64,000 bases of DNA from Mycolicibacterium palauense (GTDB lineage: Bacteria > Actinomycetota > Actinomycetes > Mycobacteriales > Mycobacteriaceae): assembly GCF_002592005.1 (NCBI RefSeq), contig NZ_NVQF01000002.1:1-64000 (forward strand). Direction: 5' to 3'. The notes beneath the pieces are model-generated. The model saw nothing but the letters and a program-made list of their open reading frames with translations. It was not told where the DNA came from and ran no database searches. Shown here one piece after another: positions 20,478 to 28,845 of this stretch. The position numbers were made by a program, and so were the translations under genes. Each line of letters begins with the position of its first letter. The first letter of the stretch is position 1.

Positions 20478-21652
20478 CACGACACCTCGGAGGGTTGCTC
20501 CGCATTCCGCTCGTCGCTCTGGGTGGCCTGGCGTTTGAGGTTCTCGTCGACCTCGACGTTCCATTTCTCCACCGCCGCGGTGGTGTCGACCTCGAGCTCG
20601 AAGCGGTCGGTCATGTCCGGTGTCACGTCCGCGGCGTCGACGTAGAACTGCTGGTACCAGCGGCGCATCTGGTAGACCGCGCCGTCCTCCTCCACCAGCA
20701 GCGGATTGTCGATGCGGGTCTTGTGCTTCCAGATCTCCACGTCCTGCAGGAAGCCCTTGCTGACCCCCGCGGTGAAGCCGTCGGCCAGCTTCTCGGTGGT
20801 CTTGTCGTCCAGGCCCTTGGGCTTCTCGACGATCACACCCCACTGCAGCACGAAGGAGTCCTGGGTGACCGGGTAGTGGCAGTTGATGAGGATCGACTCG
20901 GCCTTGAAGTCGCCGTAGGTGTTGTGCAGCCAGTTGATCATGAACGACGGGCCGAAGTAGGAGGCCTCGGAGTCGAGGCTGGCCTCGCCGTAGGCGGTGC
21001 CCATGTCGTTGACGTCGGGCCGGCCGACGTTGTGCAGGTACTGGCTGGCGATGTGGCCCTCGAAGACGTTCTTGAAGTACGTCGGCAACCCGAAGTGGAT
21101 GTAGAAGAAGTGGGCCATGTCGGTGACGTTGTCGATGATCTCGCGGCAATTGCTGCCCTCGATGAGCATCGTGTTCCACTTCCAGTCGGTCCACTCGCCG
21201 CTGGCCCATTCCGGGATCTCGGGGATCCGGACCTCGGGCGGCGGCGGGTTGCCTTCGTGGTCGTGCCACACGAACAGCAGACCGCCGCGCACATCGGTAT
21301 GCCAGGCCCGGGTGCGGGCCAGCCGCGGTGTCCGCTTGGCGTAGGGCACCAGCTTGCACTTGCCGTCGCCGCCCCAGCGCCAGTCGTGGAACGGGCAGGC
21401 GACCTCGTCGCCCTTGATCTCGCCCTGGGCGAGGTTGCCGCCCATGTGCCGGCAGTAGCCGTCGAGAACGTTGAGGTCGCCGTGGGAATCGGCGAACACC
21501 ACCAGCTTGGTGCCGAAGATCTCGACACCGTGGGGCTTGCCGTCGCGGTAGTCCTTGACCGGCCCCAGGCAGTGCCAGCCGCGGGCGTAGCGATCCGGCA
21601 GGCTTCCGGTGTCGATCTCGCGAACGCCGCTGTGGGCCGTGTCAGTCGTCAC
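20477..21652 (-). CDS. kshA: 3-ketosteroid 9alpha-hydroxylase, oxygenase component
   Basis: A 391-residue Rieske oxygenase. The [2Fe-2S] ligands are exactly placed: Cys67/His69 in YCRHMGGN and Cys86/His89 in CPFHDW. The non-haem iron site lies in the catalytic domain around DNVTDMAHFFYIHFG (about 180-194). With reductase KshB (not in this window) it hydroxylates C9 of steroid, which together with KstD opens ring B. GTG 21652 has GGAGG seven bases upstream, and the KstR box at 21681-21694 lies 28 bases before it. It is first in a two-gene operon with the His-rich protein. Confidence 0.96.
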   Translation of the reverse strand: MTTDTAHSGVREIDTGSLPDRYARGWHCLGPVKDYRDGKPHGVEIFGTKLVVFADSHGDLNVLDGYCRHMGGNLAQGEIKGDEVACPFHDWRWGGDGKCKLVPYAKRTPRLARTRAWHTDVRGGLLFVWHDHEGNPPPPEVRIPEIPEWASGEWTDWKWNTMLIEGSNCREIIDNVTDMAHFFYIHFGLPTYFKNVFEGHIASQYLHNVGRPDVNDMGTAYGEASLDSEASYFGPSFMINWLHNTYGDFKAESILINCHYPVTQDSFVLQWGVIVEKPKGLDDKTTEKLADGFTAGVSKGFLQDVEIWKHKTRIDNPLLVEEDGAVYQMRRWYQQFYVDAADVTPDMTDRFELEVDTTAAVEKWNVEVDENLKRQATQSDERNAEQPSEVS

Positions 21653-21680
21653 TTCGCGCCTCCAGTCGTTGCTCTCTAAC

Positions 21681-21694
21681 TAGAACACGTTACA
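21681..21694. promoter_or_regulatory. KstR operator upstream of kshA
   Basis: tagaacacgttaca, one half perfect and the other with one departure from TnnAACnnGTTnnA symmetry, 28 bases before the kshA GTG. Confidence 0.75.
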
Positions 21695-21826
21695 GTTTTG
21701 CCCCGACGGGATGCAATTGAAACCACGTCTAGCTGGCCGAACAGATGACCAAAGTCACCCGAACGGCGAGCGATTTTCGAACACGGAACCTCGCGCCCGC
21801 CGCGGACGGCGCCGGTCCGGTCCGGG

Positions 21827-22459
21827 TCAGGCCGAATCCTCGTCGAGCCCGACCCGCAGCGCGACGTCCTGCATCTTGCCGACGTAGGTGACGAACTGCT
21901 CGTCGGCGGGCTGGCCGGGCGCGCTGTCGAACTCCAGGCGCATCAGCGCCGGGCCCTCGGTGAACAGCAGCATCGTCACCGCCTTGGTCCCGTCCGGGGA
22001 CTGGCCGGTGATCGCGGTCCCGCCGGTTCCCACCGAACTCGCACGCGGGGTGCCCCCGGCCACGAGGTTGCCGACGCTGGCCACGGCCTGGTGCAGGGTA
22101 GCCGTCGCGGTGGCCGCGTCCGGGTAGATCAACAGGGTCGCGGCGACGGCCTGGGTGTCGTCGTCGTTGACGAACAACGCACTGGCACCGCTCAGGCCGT
22201 TCGGGTTCACCTTCGACGACGCGGTGGTGAACACCTGCGGCGGGACGCTGATGTCGTCGGCGGTGACCAGCAGCCGGCTGTAGTCGGTGCTGTCGGCCTT
22301 CTGGGGCTCGATGACGGCGCTGGTCGTGGGGGTCATCCCCAGCCTGCCGGGGGTGTTGGTGTTGGCTGCGTCACAGCCGGCGGCGCCGACGACGAGCAGT
22401 GCCGCGGCCGCGGTGGCGACGACGCGCTTGGGCCGGACGGCCCGGAAATACCTGGACAA
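21827..22459 (-). CDS. Putative lipoprotein
   Basis: A 210-residue exported protein. Basic residues precede a hydrophobic segment and the lipobox VGAAGC, with Cys29 as the lipid-modified residue. The mature part is soluble, with DDISVPPQVF and TADEQFV-type alternating segments resembling the small mycobacterial lipoproteins of the sensor/LppX-like size class, but no family can be named. Only a TTG codon (22459) gives a complete signal peptide; no ATG or GTG lies further up in frame, and the ribosome-binding site is weak. It sits where M. tuberculosis carries Rv3524, a membrane protein of different length. No KstR box precedes it. Confidence 0.7.
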   Translation of the reverse strand: MSRYFRAVRPKRVVATAAAALLVVGAAGCDAANTNTPGRLGMTPTTSAVIEPQKADSTDYSRLLVTADDISVPPQVFTTASSKVNPNGLSGASALFVNDDDTQAVAATLLIYPDAATATATLHQAVASVGNLVAGGTPRASSVGTGGTAITGQSPDGTKAVTMLLFTEGPALMRLEFDSAPGQPADEQFVTYVGKMQDVALRVGLDEDSA

Positions 22460-22626
22460 CCTGATCGTGCTTCTACTCGGGCCCGTGCCGGGCCTGCATG
22501 GGGGGCTTTGGCGGACGGAAATGTCCTCGGCACAGTCTACGCCCGCCCGCGACCCGTTTCGGCCTCGCGCAGGGGTGATGTTGGCCTCCCGACGCGGCGC
22601 CGGCGGGGCTCGTTACCGCCGCCGGC

Positions 22627-23514
22627 TTACTGCTGCCAGCCCGAGTGGATGTAGGTGTCGGCGAACCGCTTGATCGAGTCCTTCTTCTTGTCCAGCGGCG
22701 CATCGAAACCCAGACCGTCGAGCACCCAGGGGATCACGATGTTGTCGGTGACGCCGGCCGCGGCGAGTTCGCGGTGCCCGTCGACGTCGAACTTGTCGAT
22801 GCACACGGCCTGGAACTCGAACGGTTCCCCGCCGCGGCCGTACTCGGCGCGCAGCTTGTTCAGCGCGGAGATGGTCTCGCCCAGCTGTGCGCAGGTCATC
22901 ATGGCGCTGGTCCAGCCGTCGCCGACGCGGGCGGCGCGGCGCAGGGCCACGTCGGTGTGGCCCCCGACGTAGAACGGCACCGGCTCGCTGGGCGCCGGGC
23001 TCATCTGCAGACGGTCGAAGTCGAAGAACCGGCCGTGGTACTCCACCATGCCGCCGGCCAACACCAGCTTGATGACCTCGATCATCTCGTCGACCCGGGC
23101 GCCGCGCTTGGCGAAGGGCACGCCGCACCATTCGAACTCCTCGGGCGCCCAGCCGATGCCGACACCGAAGCCGAACCGGTTGCCGGTGAGGTTGGCCACC
23201 GAGCCGACCTGGCGGGCCAGCAGCAGCGGGTTGCGCGAACCGAGTTTCATCACGTTGGTGTAGAAGCGCAGGGTGGAGGTCACCGCACCCATGGCCGCCG
23301 CGGCGATCAGCGGGTCGACCCAGGGGGTCTCGGCGTTCCACATCCGCGAACCGTCGGGGGTGTAGGGGTAGTCGGCCTCCTGCTTCTCCATGTAGAACAG
23401 CGAGTCCGGCAGGGCGATCGCGTCGAAGCCGGCCTCCTCGGCGGCCTGCGCGATATGTACGAGTTCGTCGACGGGCCCCATCGCGACGCTGCACGTGTAC
23501 TTCATGCGCGTCAT
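22627..23514 (-). CDS. LLM-class flavin/F420-dependent oxidoreductase (first)
   Basis: A 295-residue TIM-barrel protein of the luciferase-like monooxygenase family, probably using F420 or FMN. Typical elements are DAIALPDSLF, ASxxGAVTSTLRF, LLLARQVGSVANLTGNRFGFGVGIGWAPEEF and PVPFYVGGHTDVALRRAARVGDGW, each recognisable piece of the cofactor pocket. ATG 23514 overlaps the ltp3 stop by four bases (ATGA), so it is the last gene of the DUF35-ltp4-ltp3 operon. M. tuberculosis is not known to me to have it at this point, while the other LLM gene (26925) matches Rv3520c. Substrate unknown. Confidence 0.82.
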   Translation of the reverse strand: MTRMKYTCSVAMGPVDELVHIAQAAEEAGFDAIALPDSLFYMEKQEADYPYTPDGSRMWNAETPWVDPLIAAAAMGAVTSTLRFYTNVMKLGSRNPLLLARQVGSVANLTGNRFGFGVGIGWAPEEFEWCGVPFAKRGARVDEMIEVIKLVLAGGMVEYHGRFFDFDRLQMSPAPSEPVPFYVGGHTDVALRRAARVGDGWTSAMMTCAQLGETISALNKLRAEYGRGGEPFEFQAVCIDKFDVDGHRELAAAGVTDNIVIPWVLDGLGFDAPLDKKKDSIKRFADTYIHSGWQQ

Positions 23515-24698
23515 CCGGCGGCCGGCCTGTCCGGCTTCTCGCTGCCGACGACCCACATCGAGTAGTACTGCGAGCCGCCCCCGTAGGCGTGGCCCAGCGC
23601 CTTGTGTGCCCCCGGCACCTGGTGCTCGCCGGCCTTGCCCATCACCTGGATGGCCGACTCGGCGAACCGGATCATGCCCGAGGCGCCGATGGGGTTCGAC
23701 GACAGCACGCCGCCGGACGGGTTGAACGGGATGCGGCCCCCGATGGCGGTCTCGCCGGCCTCGGTGAGCTTCCAGCCCTCGCCCTCGGGCGCGAAGCCCA
23801 GGTTCTCCAGCCACATCGGCTCGAACCAGGAGAACGGGACGTAGACCTCGGCGACGTCGATCTCGTCGATGGGGCTCGTGATACCCGCCGCCTTCCACAG
23901 CGCCGCGGCGGCGTCCCGGCCGGCCTGCGGGTTGACCTGGTCGCGCCCGGAGTAGGCCAGCGGTTCGGTGCGCAGCGCGGTGGCGTGCACCCAGGCCACC
24001 GGGTGTCCGTCGGCGACCCGGGCGTCGGCGGCGGCCTCGTCGCCGAACACCATCGCGCACGCGCCGTCGGAGGACGGGCAGGTCTCGTCGAAGCGGATCG
24101 GGTCCCACAGCATCTGGGAGGCCATCACCTTCTCCAGCGTGATGTCGGCCTGTTGCAGGTGCGCCAGCGGGTTCCTGGCGCCGTTGAGACGGTCCTTGAC
24201 CGCGACCATGGCCCCGATGTGGGTCGGCGCGCCGGAGCGGCGGATGTAGGCGCGCACGTGCGGGGCGAAGTAGCCCCCGGCGCCGGCCCCCACCGGCTTG
24301 GTGAACGGGACCGGGATCGACAGCGCCCACATGGCGTTGGATTCGGACTGCTTCTCCCAGGCCATCGCCAGCACCCGGCGGTATCTGCCCGACTGCACCA
24401 GGCTGGCGGCGACGATCGCCGTCGAGCCGCCCACCGATCCGGCGGTGTGCACCCGGATCAGCGGTTTGCCGGTGGCGCCGACCGCGTCGGCCATGAACAG
24501 CTCCGGCATCATGACGCCCTCGAAGAAGTCGGGGGCCTTGCCGACGACGACGGCGTCGATGTCGTCGAAGGTCGCACCGGAGTCCGCCAGTGCCCTGTCG
24601 ATCGCCTCACGGACCAGACCGTTCATCGACACATCGGTCCGCTTGGACACGTACTTCGTCTGCCCGGTGCCCAGCACCGCCGCCAGGTTCTTCGTCAC
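23511..24698 (-). CDS. ltp3: Thiolase-fold lipid-transfer protein Ltp3, probable aldolase
   Basis: A 395-residue thiolase-like protein of the SCP-x/Ltp group. The segment that carries the nucleophilic Cys in true thiolases reads VHTAGSVGGSTAIVAASL (about residues 82-99) with no Cys. The C-terminal GGVLSSNPIGASG matches the family's GG-x-NPxGxxG loop. Ltp2, a relative, is a retro-aldolase that works with a DUF35 partner; the DUF35 gene next door suggests the same here. GTG 24698 follows the ltp4 stop by one base. KstR-regulated through the promoter at 26846-26859. Confidence 0.85.
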   Translation of the reverse strand: MTKNLAAVLGTGQTKYVSKRTDVSMNGLVREAIDRALADSGATFDDIDAVVVGKAPDFFEGVMMPELFMADAVGATGKPLIRVHTAGSVGGSTAIVAASLVQSGRYRRVLAMAWEKQSESNAMWALSIPVPFTKPVGAGAGGYFAPHVRAYIRRSGAPTHIGAMVAVKDRLNGARNPLAHLQQADITLEKVMASQMLWDPIRFDETCPSSDGACAMVFGDEAAADARVADGHPVAWVHATALRTEPLAYSGRDQVNPQAGRDAAAALWKAAGITSPIDEIDVAEVYVPFSWFEPMWLENLGFAPEGEGWKLTEAGETAIGGRIPFNPSGGVLSSNPIGASGMIRFAESAIQVMGKAGEHQVPGAHKALGHAYGGGSQYYSMWVVGSEKPDRPAAG

Positions 24699-24699
24699 G

Positions 24700-25764
24700 T
24701 CAGCTGTTCCCTTCGAGGACCGCGACCAGGTTCTGTTGCAGGGCCGGACCGCTGGTGGCGTGGGCGAGCACCCGCTGGGCCGAGCCGGAGAAGATGTGCC
24801 GGGCGGCGAACCCGATGCGCTCCAGGCCGGCCGCGAACATCGGGTTGGCGGCCAGCGCGCCGCCGGAGGGGTTGACCTTCGTCGTGTCCGGCAGCCCGAT
24901 CGCCTCGGTCAGGATCAGCTGTTGGTGGGTGAACGGGGCGCACAGCTCGGCGATCTCGATCGACCCGGCGTCCCCGCCGGTGGCCACCGCGGCCACCGCG
25001 GCCGTCGACGGCGACGTCGTCAGGTCCCGGGCCCCGAGGACCGGGGTTTCGATCCGGTGCTCGATCCCGGCGATCCAGGCCGGGTTCTCGCGCAGTTCCC
25101 GCGCCCGGTCCGCGGAGGCCAGCACGATCGCGGCCGCCCCGTCGGTGATGGGCGCAATGTCGTGGCGGCGCAGCGGATCGGCGAAGAACGGCCGCGCCAG
25201 CAGCTCGTCGATGCTCTTCGCGGGCTTCTCGCTGTCGGTGCGTCCCCCCGCGGCGAACGAGTCCAACGCGACCTGGGCCATCTGCTCGTCGGTCCAGGTG
25301 CCGGCGTCCAGCCCCATCCGGGCCTGCAGCCCCGCCATCGACACCGAGTCCGGCCACAGGGGCGCGACGGTGTAGGGGTCGGTCTGCAGGGCCAGTACCC
25401 GGCGCAGGACCCCGGCGCTGGACTTGCCGAACCCGTAGACCAGCGCGGTGTCCACCTCACCGGTCAGGATCTTGATGTAGGCCTCGTACAGGGCCCAGGC
25501 GGCGTCCATCTCCACGTGCGATTCGTTGATCGGGGGCACCGCCCCGATCGAGTCGATGGCCGAGATGAACGAGAACGCGCGGCCGGCCAGGTAGTCCGAC
25601 GAGCCCGAGCACCAGAACCCGATATCGCGCTGGGAGATGCCGAGTTCGTCGTAGAGCTCGCCGAAGCACGGCATCAGCATCTCGACGCCGTTGGTGGTGC
25701 CGTCGGTGCGCCGCACATGGGGTGCGTGCGCGAATCCGACCACCGCCACTTCGTGATCAGTCAT
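24700..25764 (-). CDS. ltp4: Thiolase-fold lipid-transfer protein Ltp4, probable aldolase
   Basis: A 354-residue thiolase-like protein, shorter than Ltp3. The place of the thiolase Cys reads INESHVEMDAAWALYEA (about residues 78-94), again lacking Cys. The C-terminal region keeps KVNPSGGALAANPMFAAGLERIG. The pair Ltp3/Ltp4 follows a two-domain DUF35 protein, as Ltp2 follows ChsH2 in the better known side-chain aldolase. Expected role is carbon-carbon cleavage or another acyl-CoA step in sterol side-chain or nucleus degradation; the substrate is not established. Short tandem repeats lie in the 61-base gap before its start. Confidence 0.85.
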   Translation of the reverse strand: MTDHEVAVVGFAHAPHVRRTDGTTNGVEMLMPCFGELYDELGISQRDIGFWCSGSSDYLAGRAFSFISAIDSIGAVPPINESHVEMDAAWALYEAYIKILTGEVDTALVYGFGKSSAGVLRRVLALQTDPYTVAPLWPDSVSMAGLQARMGLDAGTWTDEQMAQVALDSFAAGGRTDSEKPAKSIDELLARPFFADPLRRHDIAPITDGAAAIVLASADRARELRENPAWIAGIEHRIETPVLGARDLTTSPSTAAVAAVATGGDAGSIEIAELCAPFTHQQLILTEAIGLPDTTKVNPSGGALAANPMFAAGLERIGFAARHIFSGSAQRVLAHATSGPALQQNLVAVLEGNS

Positions 25765-25782
25765 CGCTTGGTTCCTTGTTCG

Positions 25783-25825
25783 GTCGGTGCGGGTCGGTGC
25801 GGGTCGGTGCTCAGAGATTCGGTGC
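25783..25825. repeat. 10-bp tandem repeat cggtgcgggt and a nearby ggtgctcag pair
   Basis: Two tandem cggtgcgggt units and a third partial one are followed by two copies of cggtgctcagag-like sequence. They occupy nearly the whole gap between the DUF35 stop and the ltp4 start, where the ltp4 leader would be. Confidence 0.75.
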
Positions 25826-26836
25826 TCAGAGGTGGTGCCGGTAGGTCTCGTAGTCGGCGTCGGGTTCGCCGGTCGGCCGGAAGTGGTCGATGTTGTCGAT
25901 CCCCAGCCCCCACTCCTCGCGGGGTTTCCACACCGCCTCGACCCGCATGCCCATGCGCACCTCGCTGGCCTCGATCTCGGTGACCAGGTGCAGGAACGGG
26001 ATGTCGGCGCCGTCGAGCAGCACGTAGGCCGCCACGTACGGCGGCTTGATCCGCTGCCCGGCGAACGGGATGTTGATGATCGCGAACGTCGTCACCGTGC
26101 CCTTGTCGGACAGCTCGACGAACTGGTCGAGCTCGCGCCCCGTCGCCGGGTCGGCCTCCTTGGGAGGGAAGTAGACCTTGCCGTCGTCGCCGGTGCGGGC
26201 GCCCAGCAGCACGCCGCGCTCCAGCGCGCGCAGGAACGCGCTCTCGGGCTGGGAGGCGGTGTGCTGGATCTCGATGGCGGTGGGCACCACCAGCATCGTC
26301 ACCGGGTCACGCTGGTCGGCGGTGTCAGCGGTGTCGGCGGTGTCGGTGGCCGGCTCGGGCTGCTCCCCCGGCACGAAGTGGGCGATGTCGGTGATCGCCC
26401 CGACGGGCTCGTCGACCCAGTGCACGTGCACCCGGCTCCCGGTGGCGATCCGGTCGGCCGAACCGCAGTCGACGGCGTGCAGCATCGCCGTGTCGGCGCC
26501 GTCGAGTTTGATCAGCGCCCAGGCGAACGGGCGATCCAGCGGCTGGCCCTCCAGCGGCTCGGGCTGCCAGGTCCACGACACCACCGTTCCGACGCTGGCC
26601 ACCGGCACCACCTCCGTCAGCGGGGCATAGGTGACGGGGTCATACTCGGCGGGTGGGACGAACACCCGGCCGTCGGAACCTCGGGTCCCGACGATGCGGC
26701 GCTCGCGCAGTGCCGTGAAGAACTGGCTGAGGATCGGCCCGACCGAACGGGTGTAGTCGAAGGACAGTTGCAACGGTGCGGACAGCGGCGGCTCATGGTC
26801 CACGATCTGCGCCGGGCTGCTCTGGCTGGCGGTCAC
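25826..26836 (-). CDS. Two-domain DUF35 OB-fold protein, Rv3521-like
   Basis: A 336-residue protein with two OB-fold DUF35 (acyl-CoA-associated) domains, about 70-160 and 205-320, each with the RPFAWALIKLDGAD / KPPYVAAYVLLDGAD type strand and a following VHVHW / VEAVW strand. The CxxC rubredoxin-like zinc ribbon common in this family is not seen. DUF35 proteins pair with thiolase-fold Ltp proteins and bind the acyl-CoA. A DTADTADTAD run in the interdomain linker is a short in-frame repeat. GTG 26836 is chosen because it follows the KstR box by 9 bases; the ATG at 26902 would place the operator inside the gene. Confidence 0.82.
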   Translation of the reverse strand: MTASQSSPAQIVDHEPPLSAPLQLSFDYTRSVGPILSQFFTALRERRIVGTRGSDGRVFVPPAEYDPVTYAPLTEVVPVASVGTVVSWTWQPEPLEGQPLDRPFAWALIKLDGADTAMLHAVDCGSADRIATGSRVHVHWVDEPVGAITDIAHFVPGEQPEPATDTADTADTADQRDPVTMLVVPTAIEIQHTASQPESAFLRALERGVLLGARTGDDGKVYFPPKEADPATGRELDQFVELSDKGTVTTFAIINIPFAGQRIKPPYVAAYVLLDGADIPFLHLVTEIEASEVRMGMRVEAVWKPREEWGLGIDNIDHFRPTGEPDADYETYRHHL

Positions 26837-26845
26837 AGCATCGAG

Positions 26846-26859
26846 TAGAACAGGTTCTA
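26846..26859. promoter_or_regulatory. KstR operator between the DUF35-ltp4-ltp3 operon and the LLM gene
   Basis: tagaacaggttcta, a perfect palindrome apart from the centre, 9 bases from the DUF35 GTG and 65 bases from the ATG at 26925. Confidence 0.8.
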
Positions 26860-26924
26860 AGAACGGTTTCAAGAACGGGTCGGGTCGGCCCGGTGCGGAC
26901 ATGCGAGAGAGAGGTCGATTCCCG

Positions 26925-27965
26925 ATGAAGCTTGGACTCCAGCTGGGTTACTGGGGTGCGCAGCCACCCACCAACCACGGCGAACTGGTCGCCGCCGCCG
27001 AGCAGGCGGGCTTCGACACGGTGTTCACCGCGGAGGCCTGGGGATCCGACGCCTACACGCCGCTGGCCTGGTGGGGCCGGGAGACGACCCGGATGCGGCT
27101 GGGTACGTCGGTGATCCAGCTGTCGGCCCGCACCCCGACGGCGTGCGCGATGGCCGCTCTGACCCTGGACCACCTCTCCGGGGGGCGCCACATCCTCGGG
27201 CTCGGGGTCTCGGGCCCGCAGGTGGTGGAGGGGTGGTACGGGCAGCGCTTTCCCAAGCCGCTGGCCCGCACCCGGGAGTACATCGACATCATCCGCCAGG
27301 TGTGGGCGCGTGAGGCGCCGGTGACCAGCCCCGGCCCGCACTACCCGCTGCCGTTGTCGGGGGAGGGCACCACCGGGCTGGGCAAGGCGCTCAAGCCGAT
27401 CACCCATCCGCGCCGCGCCGACATCCCGATCATGCTCGGCGCGGAGGGGCCCAAGAACGTGGCCCTGGCCGCCGAGATCTGTGACGGCTGGCTGCCGATC
27501 TTCTACAGCCCGCGCCTGGCGCCGATGTACAACGAGTGGCTCGATGAGGGATTCTCCCGTCCGGGGGCCAGGCGCTCCCGGGAGGACTTCGAGATCTGTG
27601 CGACCGCGCAGGTCGTCGTCACCGATGACCGGCCTGCGGTGCTGGAGCTCATCAAGCCGCATCTGGCGCTCTACATGGGGGGGATGGGAGCCGAGGGCAC
27701 CAACTTCCACGCCGACGTCTACCGCCGCATGGGTTACGCCGAGGTGGTCGACGACGTCACCAGGTTGTTCCGCTCGGGGACCGAGGACGGAAAAGAGCAG
27801 GCGGCCAAGGTGATCCCCGACGAGCTGGTCGACGACGCGGCCATCGTCGGAGACATCGACTTCGTGCGCAAGCAGATCGCGGCCTGGGAGGCCGCCGGCG
27901 TCACGATGATGGTGGTCGGCGCCCGGTCCACCGAGCAGATCCGCGACCTGGTCGACCTGGTGTAG
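26925..27965 (+). CDS. LLM-class F420-dependent oxidoreductase, Rv3520c-like
   Basis: A 346-residue luciferase-like monooxygenase, matching Rv3520c (347 residues) in size and neighbourhood. Visible family elements: LGLQLGYWGAQPP at the N-terminus, RLGTSVIQLSARTPTACAMAALTLDHLSGGRHILGLGVSGPQVVEGW, PIMLGAEGPKNVALAAEICDGWLPIFYSP. ATG 26925 has GAGAGAGG upstream. In the KstR regulon it may reduce or oxidise a steroid with F420; the substrate is unknown. It is divergent from the DUF35 gene, sharing the operator. Confidence 0.88.
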   Translation: MKLGLQLGYWGAQPPTNHGELVAAAEQAGFDTVFTAEAWGSDAYTPLAWWGRETTRMRLGTSVIQLSARTPTACAMAALTLDHLSGGRHILGLGVSGPQVVEGWYGQRFPKPLARTREYIDIIRQVWAREAPVTSPGPHYPLPLSGEGTTGLGKALKPITHPRRADIPIMLGAEGPKNVALAAEICDGWLPIFYSPRLAPMYNEWLDEGFSRPGARRSREDFEICATAQVVVTDDRPAVLELIKPHLALYMGGMGAEGTNFHADVYRRMGYAEVVDDVTRLFRSGTEDGKEQAAKVIPDELVDDAAIVGDIDFVRKQIAAWEAAGVTMMVVGARSTEQIRDLVDLV

Positions 27966-28022
27966 TCGATCTGGTACACCCGGCTCGGTGTAGTCGGCAG
28001 TAGACACTTGTTGCACTCTGTC

Positions 28023-28036
28023 TAGAACGCGTTCTA
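28023..28036. promoter_or_regulatory. KstR operator upstream of the acetoacetate-decarboxylase-like gene
   Basis: tagaacgcgttcta, a perfect palindrome 10 bases before ATG 28047. Likely controls this gene and cyp142. Confidence 0.88.
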
Positions 28037-28046
28037 GATTGGCGTG

Positions 28047-28805
28047 ATGACCGACACAGGGCCGGGCGCCGCCGTCAGCACGCACACCATCGCGGGCACC
28101 GTGCTCACCATGCCGGTGCGGATCCGCACCGCCGACACCCATGTCGCGATGTTCTCGGTGCCCGCGCCGGCCGCCCAGCGCATGATCGACTACAGCGGAC
28201 TGCGGGTCTGCGAGTACCTGCCCGGCCGCGCGGTGACCATGCTGATGCTCGTCCGCTACGTCGACGGTGACCTCGGCCGGTACCACGAGTTCGGCACCGC
28301 GGTGATGGTCAACCCCCCCGGACGTCCGGCACCCTCGGGCCTGGCGGGCCTGCGGGCGCTCGGCGCCGCCGCCGCCTTCATCCACCACCTCCCGGTCAAC
28401 CAGTCCTTCACGCTGGAGGCCGGCCGGCGCATCTGGGGATTCCCGAAGATCATGGCCGACTTCACCGTCCGGGAGAGCCCGAAGTTCGACTTCGAGGTGG
28501 CCGAGGACGGCCGGATGATCGCCGGCATCGAGTTCGGTGCGGGGCTGCCGGTCCCCTCGGCGTTGACCGCCCGGCCCCAGGTGCTGACCACCTACAGCTG
28601 CCTGGACGGTGTGACGCGTGAGATTCCCTGGGAGATGAGGAATTCCGGAATGCGGGTGCGCGCGGGTGGGGCCAGGCTGCGGCTGGGCGACCACCCCTAC
28701 GCCGATGAACTGCGAGCCCTCGGTTTGCCCAAACGCGCCCTGGTGAGCCAGTCCTCTGCCAATGTCGAGATGACGTTCGGCGACGCCCACGACGTCACCA
28801 CGTGA
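28047..28805 (+). CDS. Acetoacetate decarboxylase-like protein, Rv3519-like
   Basis: A 252-residue member of the acetoacetate decarboxylase fold. The segment GRRIWGFPKIMADF (about residues 128-141) resembles the WGFPK motif holding the Schiff-base Lys of true decarboxylases; the glutamates that tune it were not verified. Related proteins in actinobacteria act as aldolases, dehydratases or unknown enzymes, so decarboxylation is not assured. ATG 28047 is used; a GTG one codon earlier is possible. The KstR box begins 24 bases upstream, giving a very short leader. cyp142 follows after 40 bases on the same strand. Confidence 0.8.
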   Translation: MTDTGPGAAVSTHTIAGTVLTMPVRIRTADTHVAMFSVPAPAAQRMIDYSGLRVCEYLPGRAVTMLMLVRYVDGDLGRYHEFGTAVMVNPPGRPAPSGLAGLRALGAAAAFIHHLPVNQSFTLEAGRRIWGFPKIMADFTVRESPKFDFEVAEDGRMIAGIEFGAGLPVPSALTARPQVLTTYSCLDGVTREIPWEMRNSGMRVRAGGARLRLGDHPYADELRALGLPKRALVSQSSANVEMTFGDAHDVTT

Positions 28806-28845
28806 TCGACCGATCACACAACTCAACCGGGAGCAGCCCCAGCCC

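Noticed and set aside
21827..22459. Direct homologue of Rv3524
   Set aside because: Position agrees, but length (210 against about 343) and features differ; only described as a lipoprotein.
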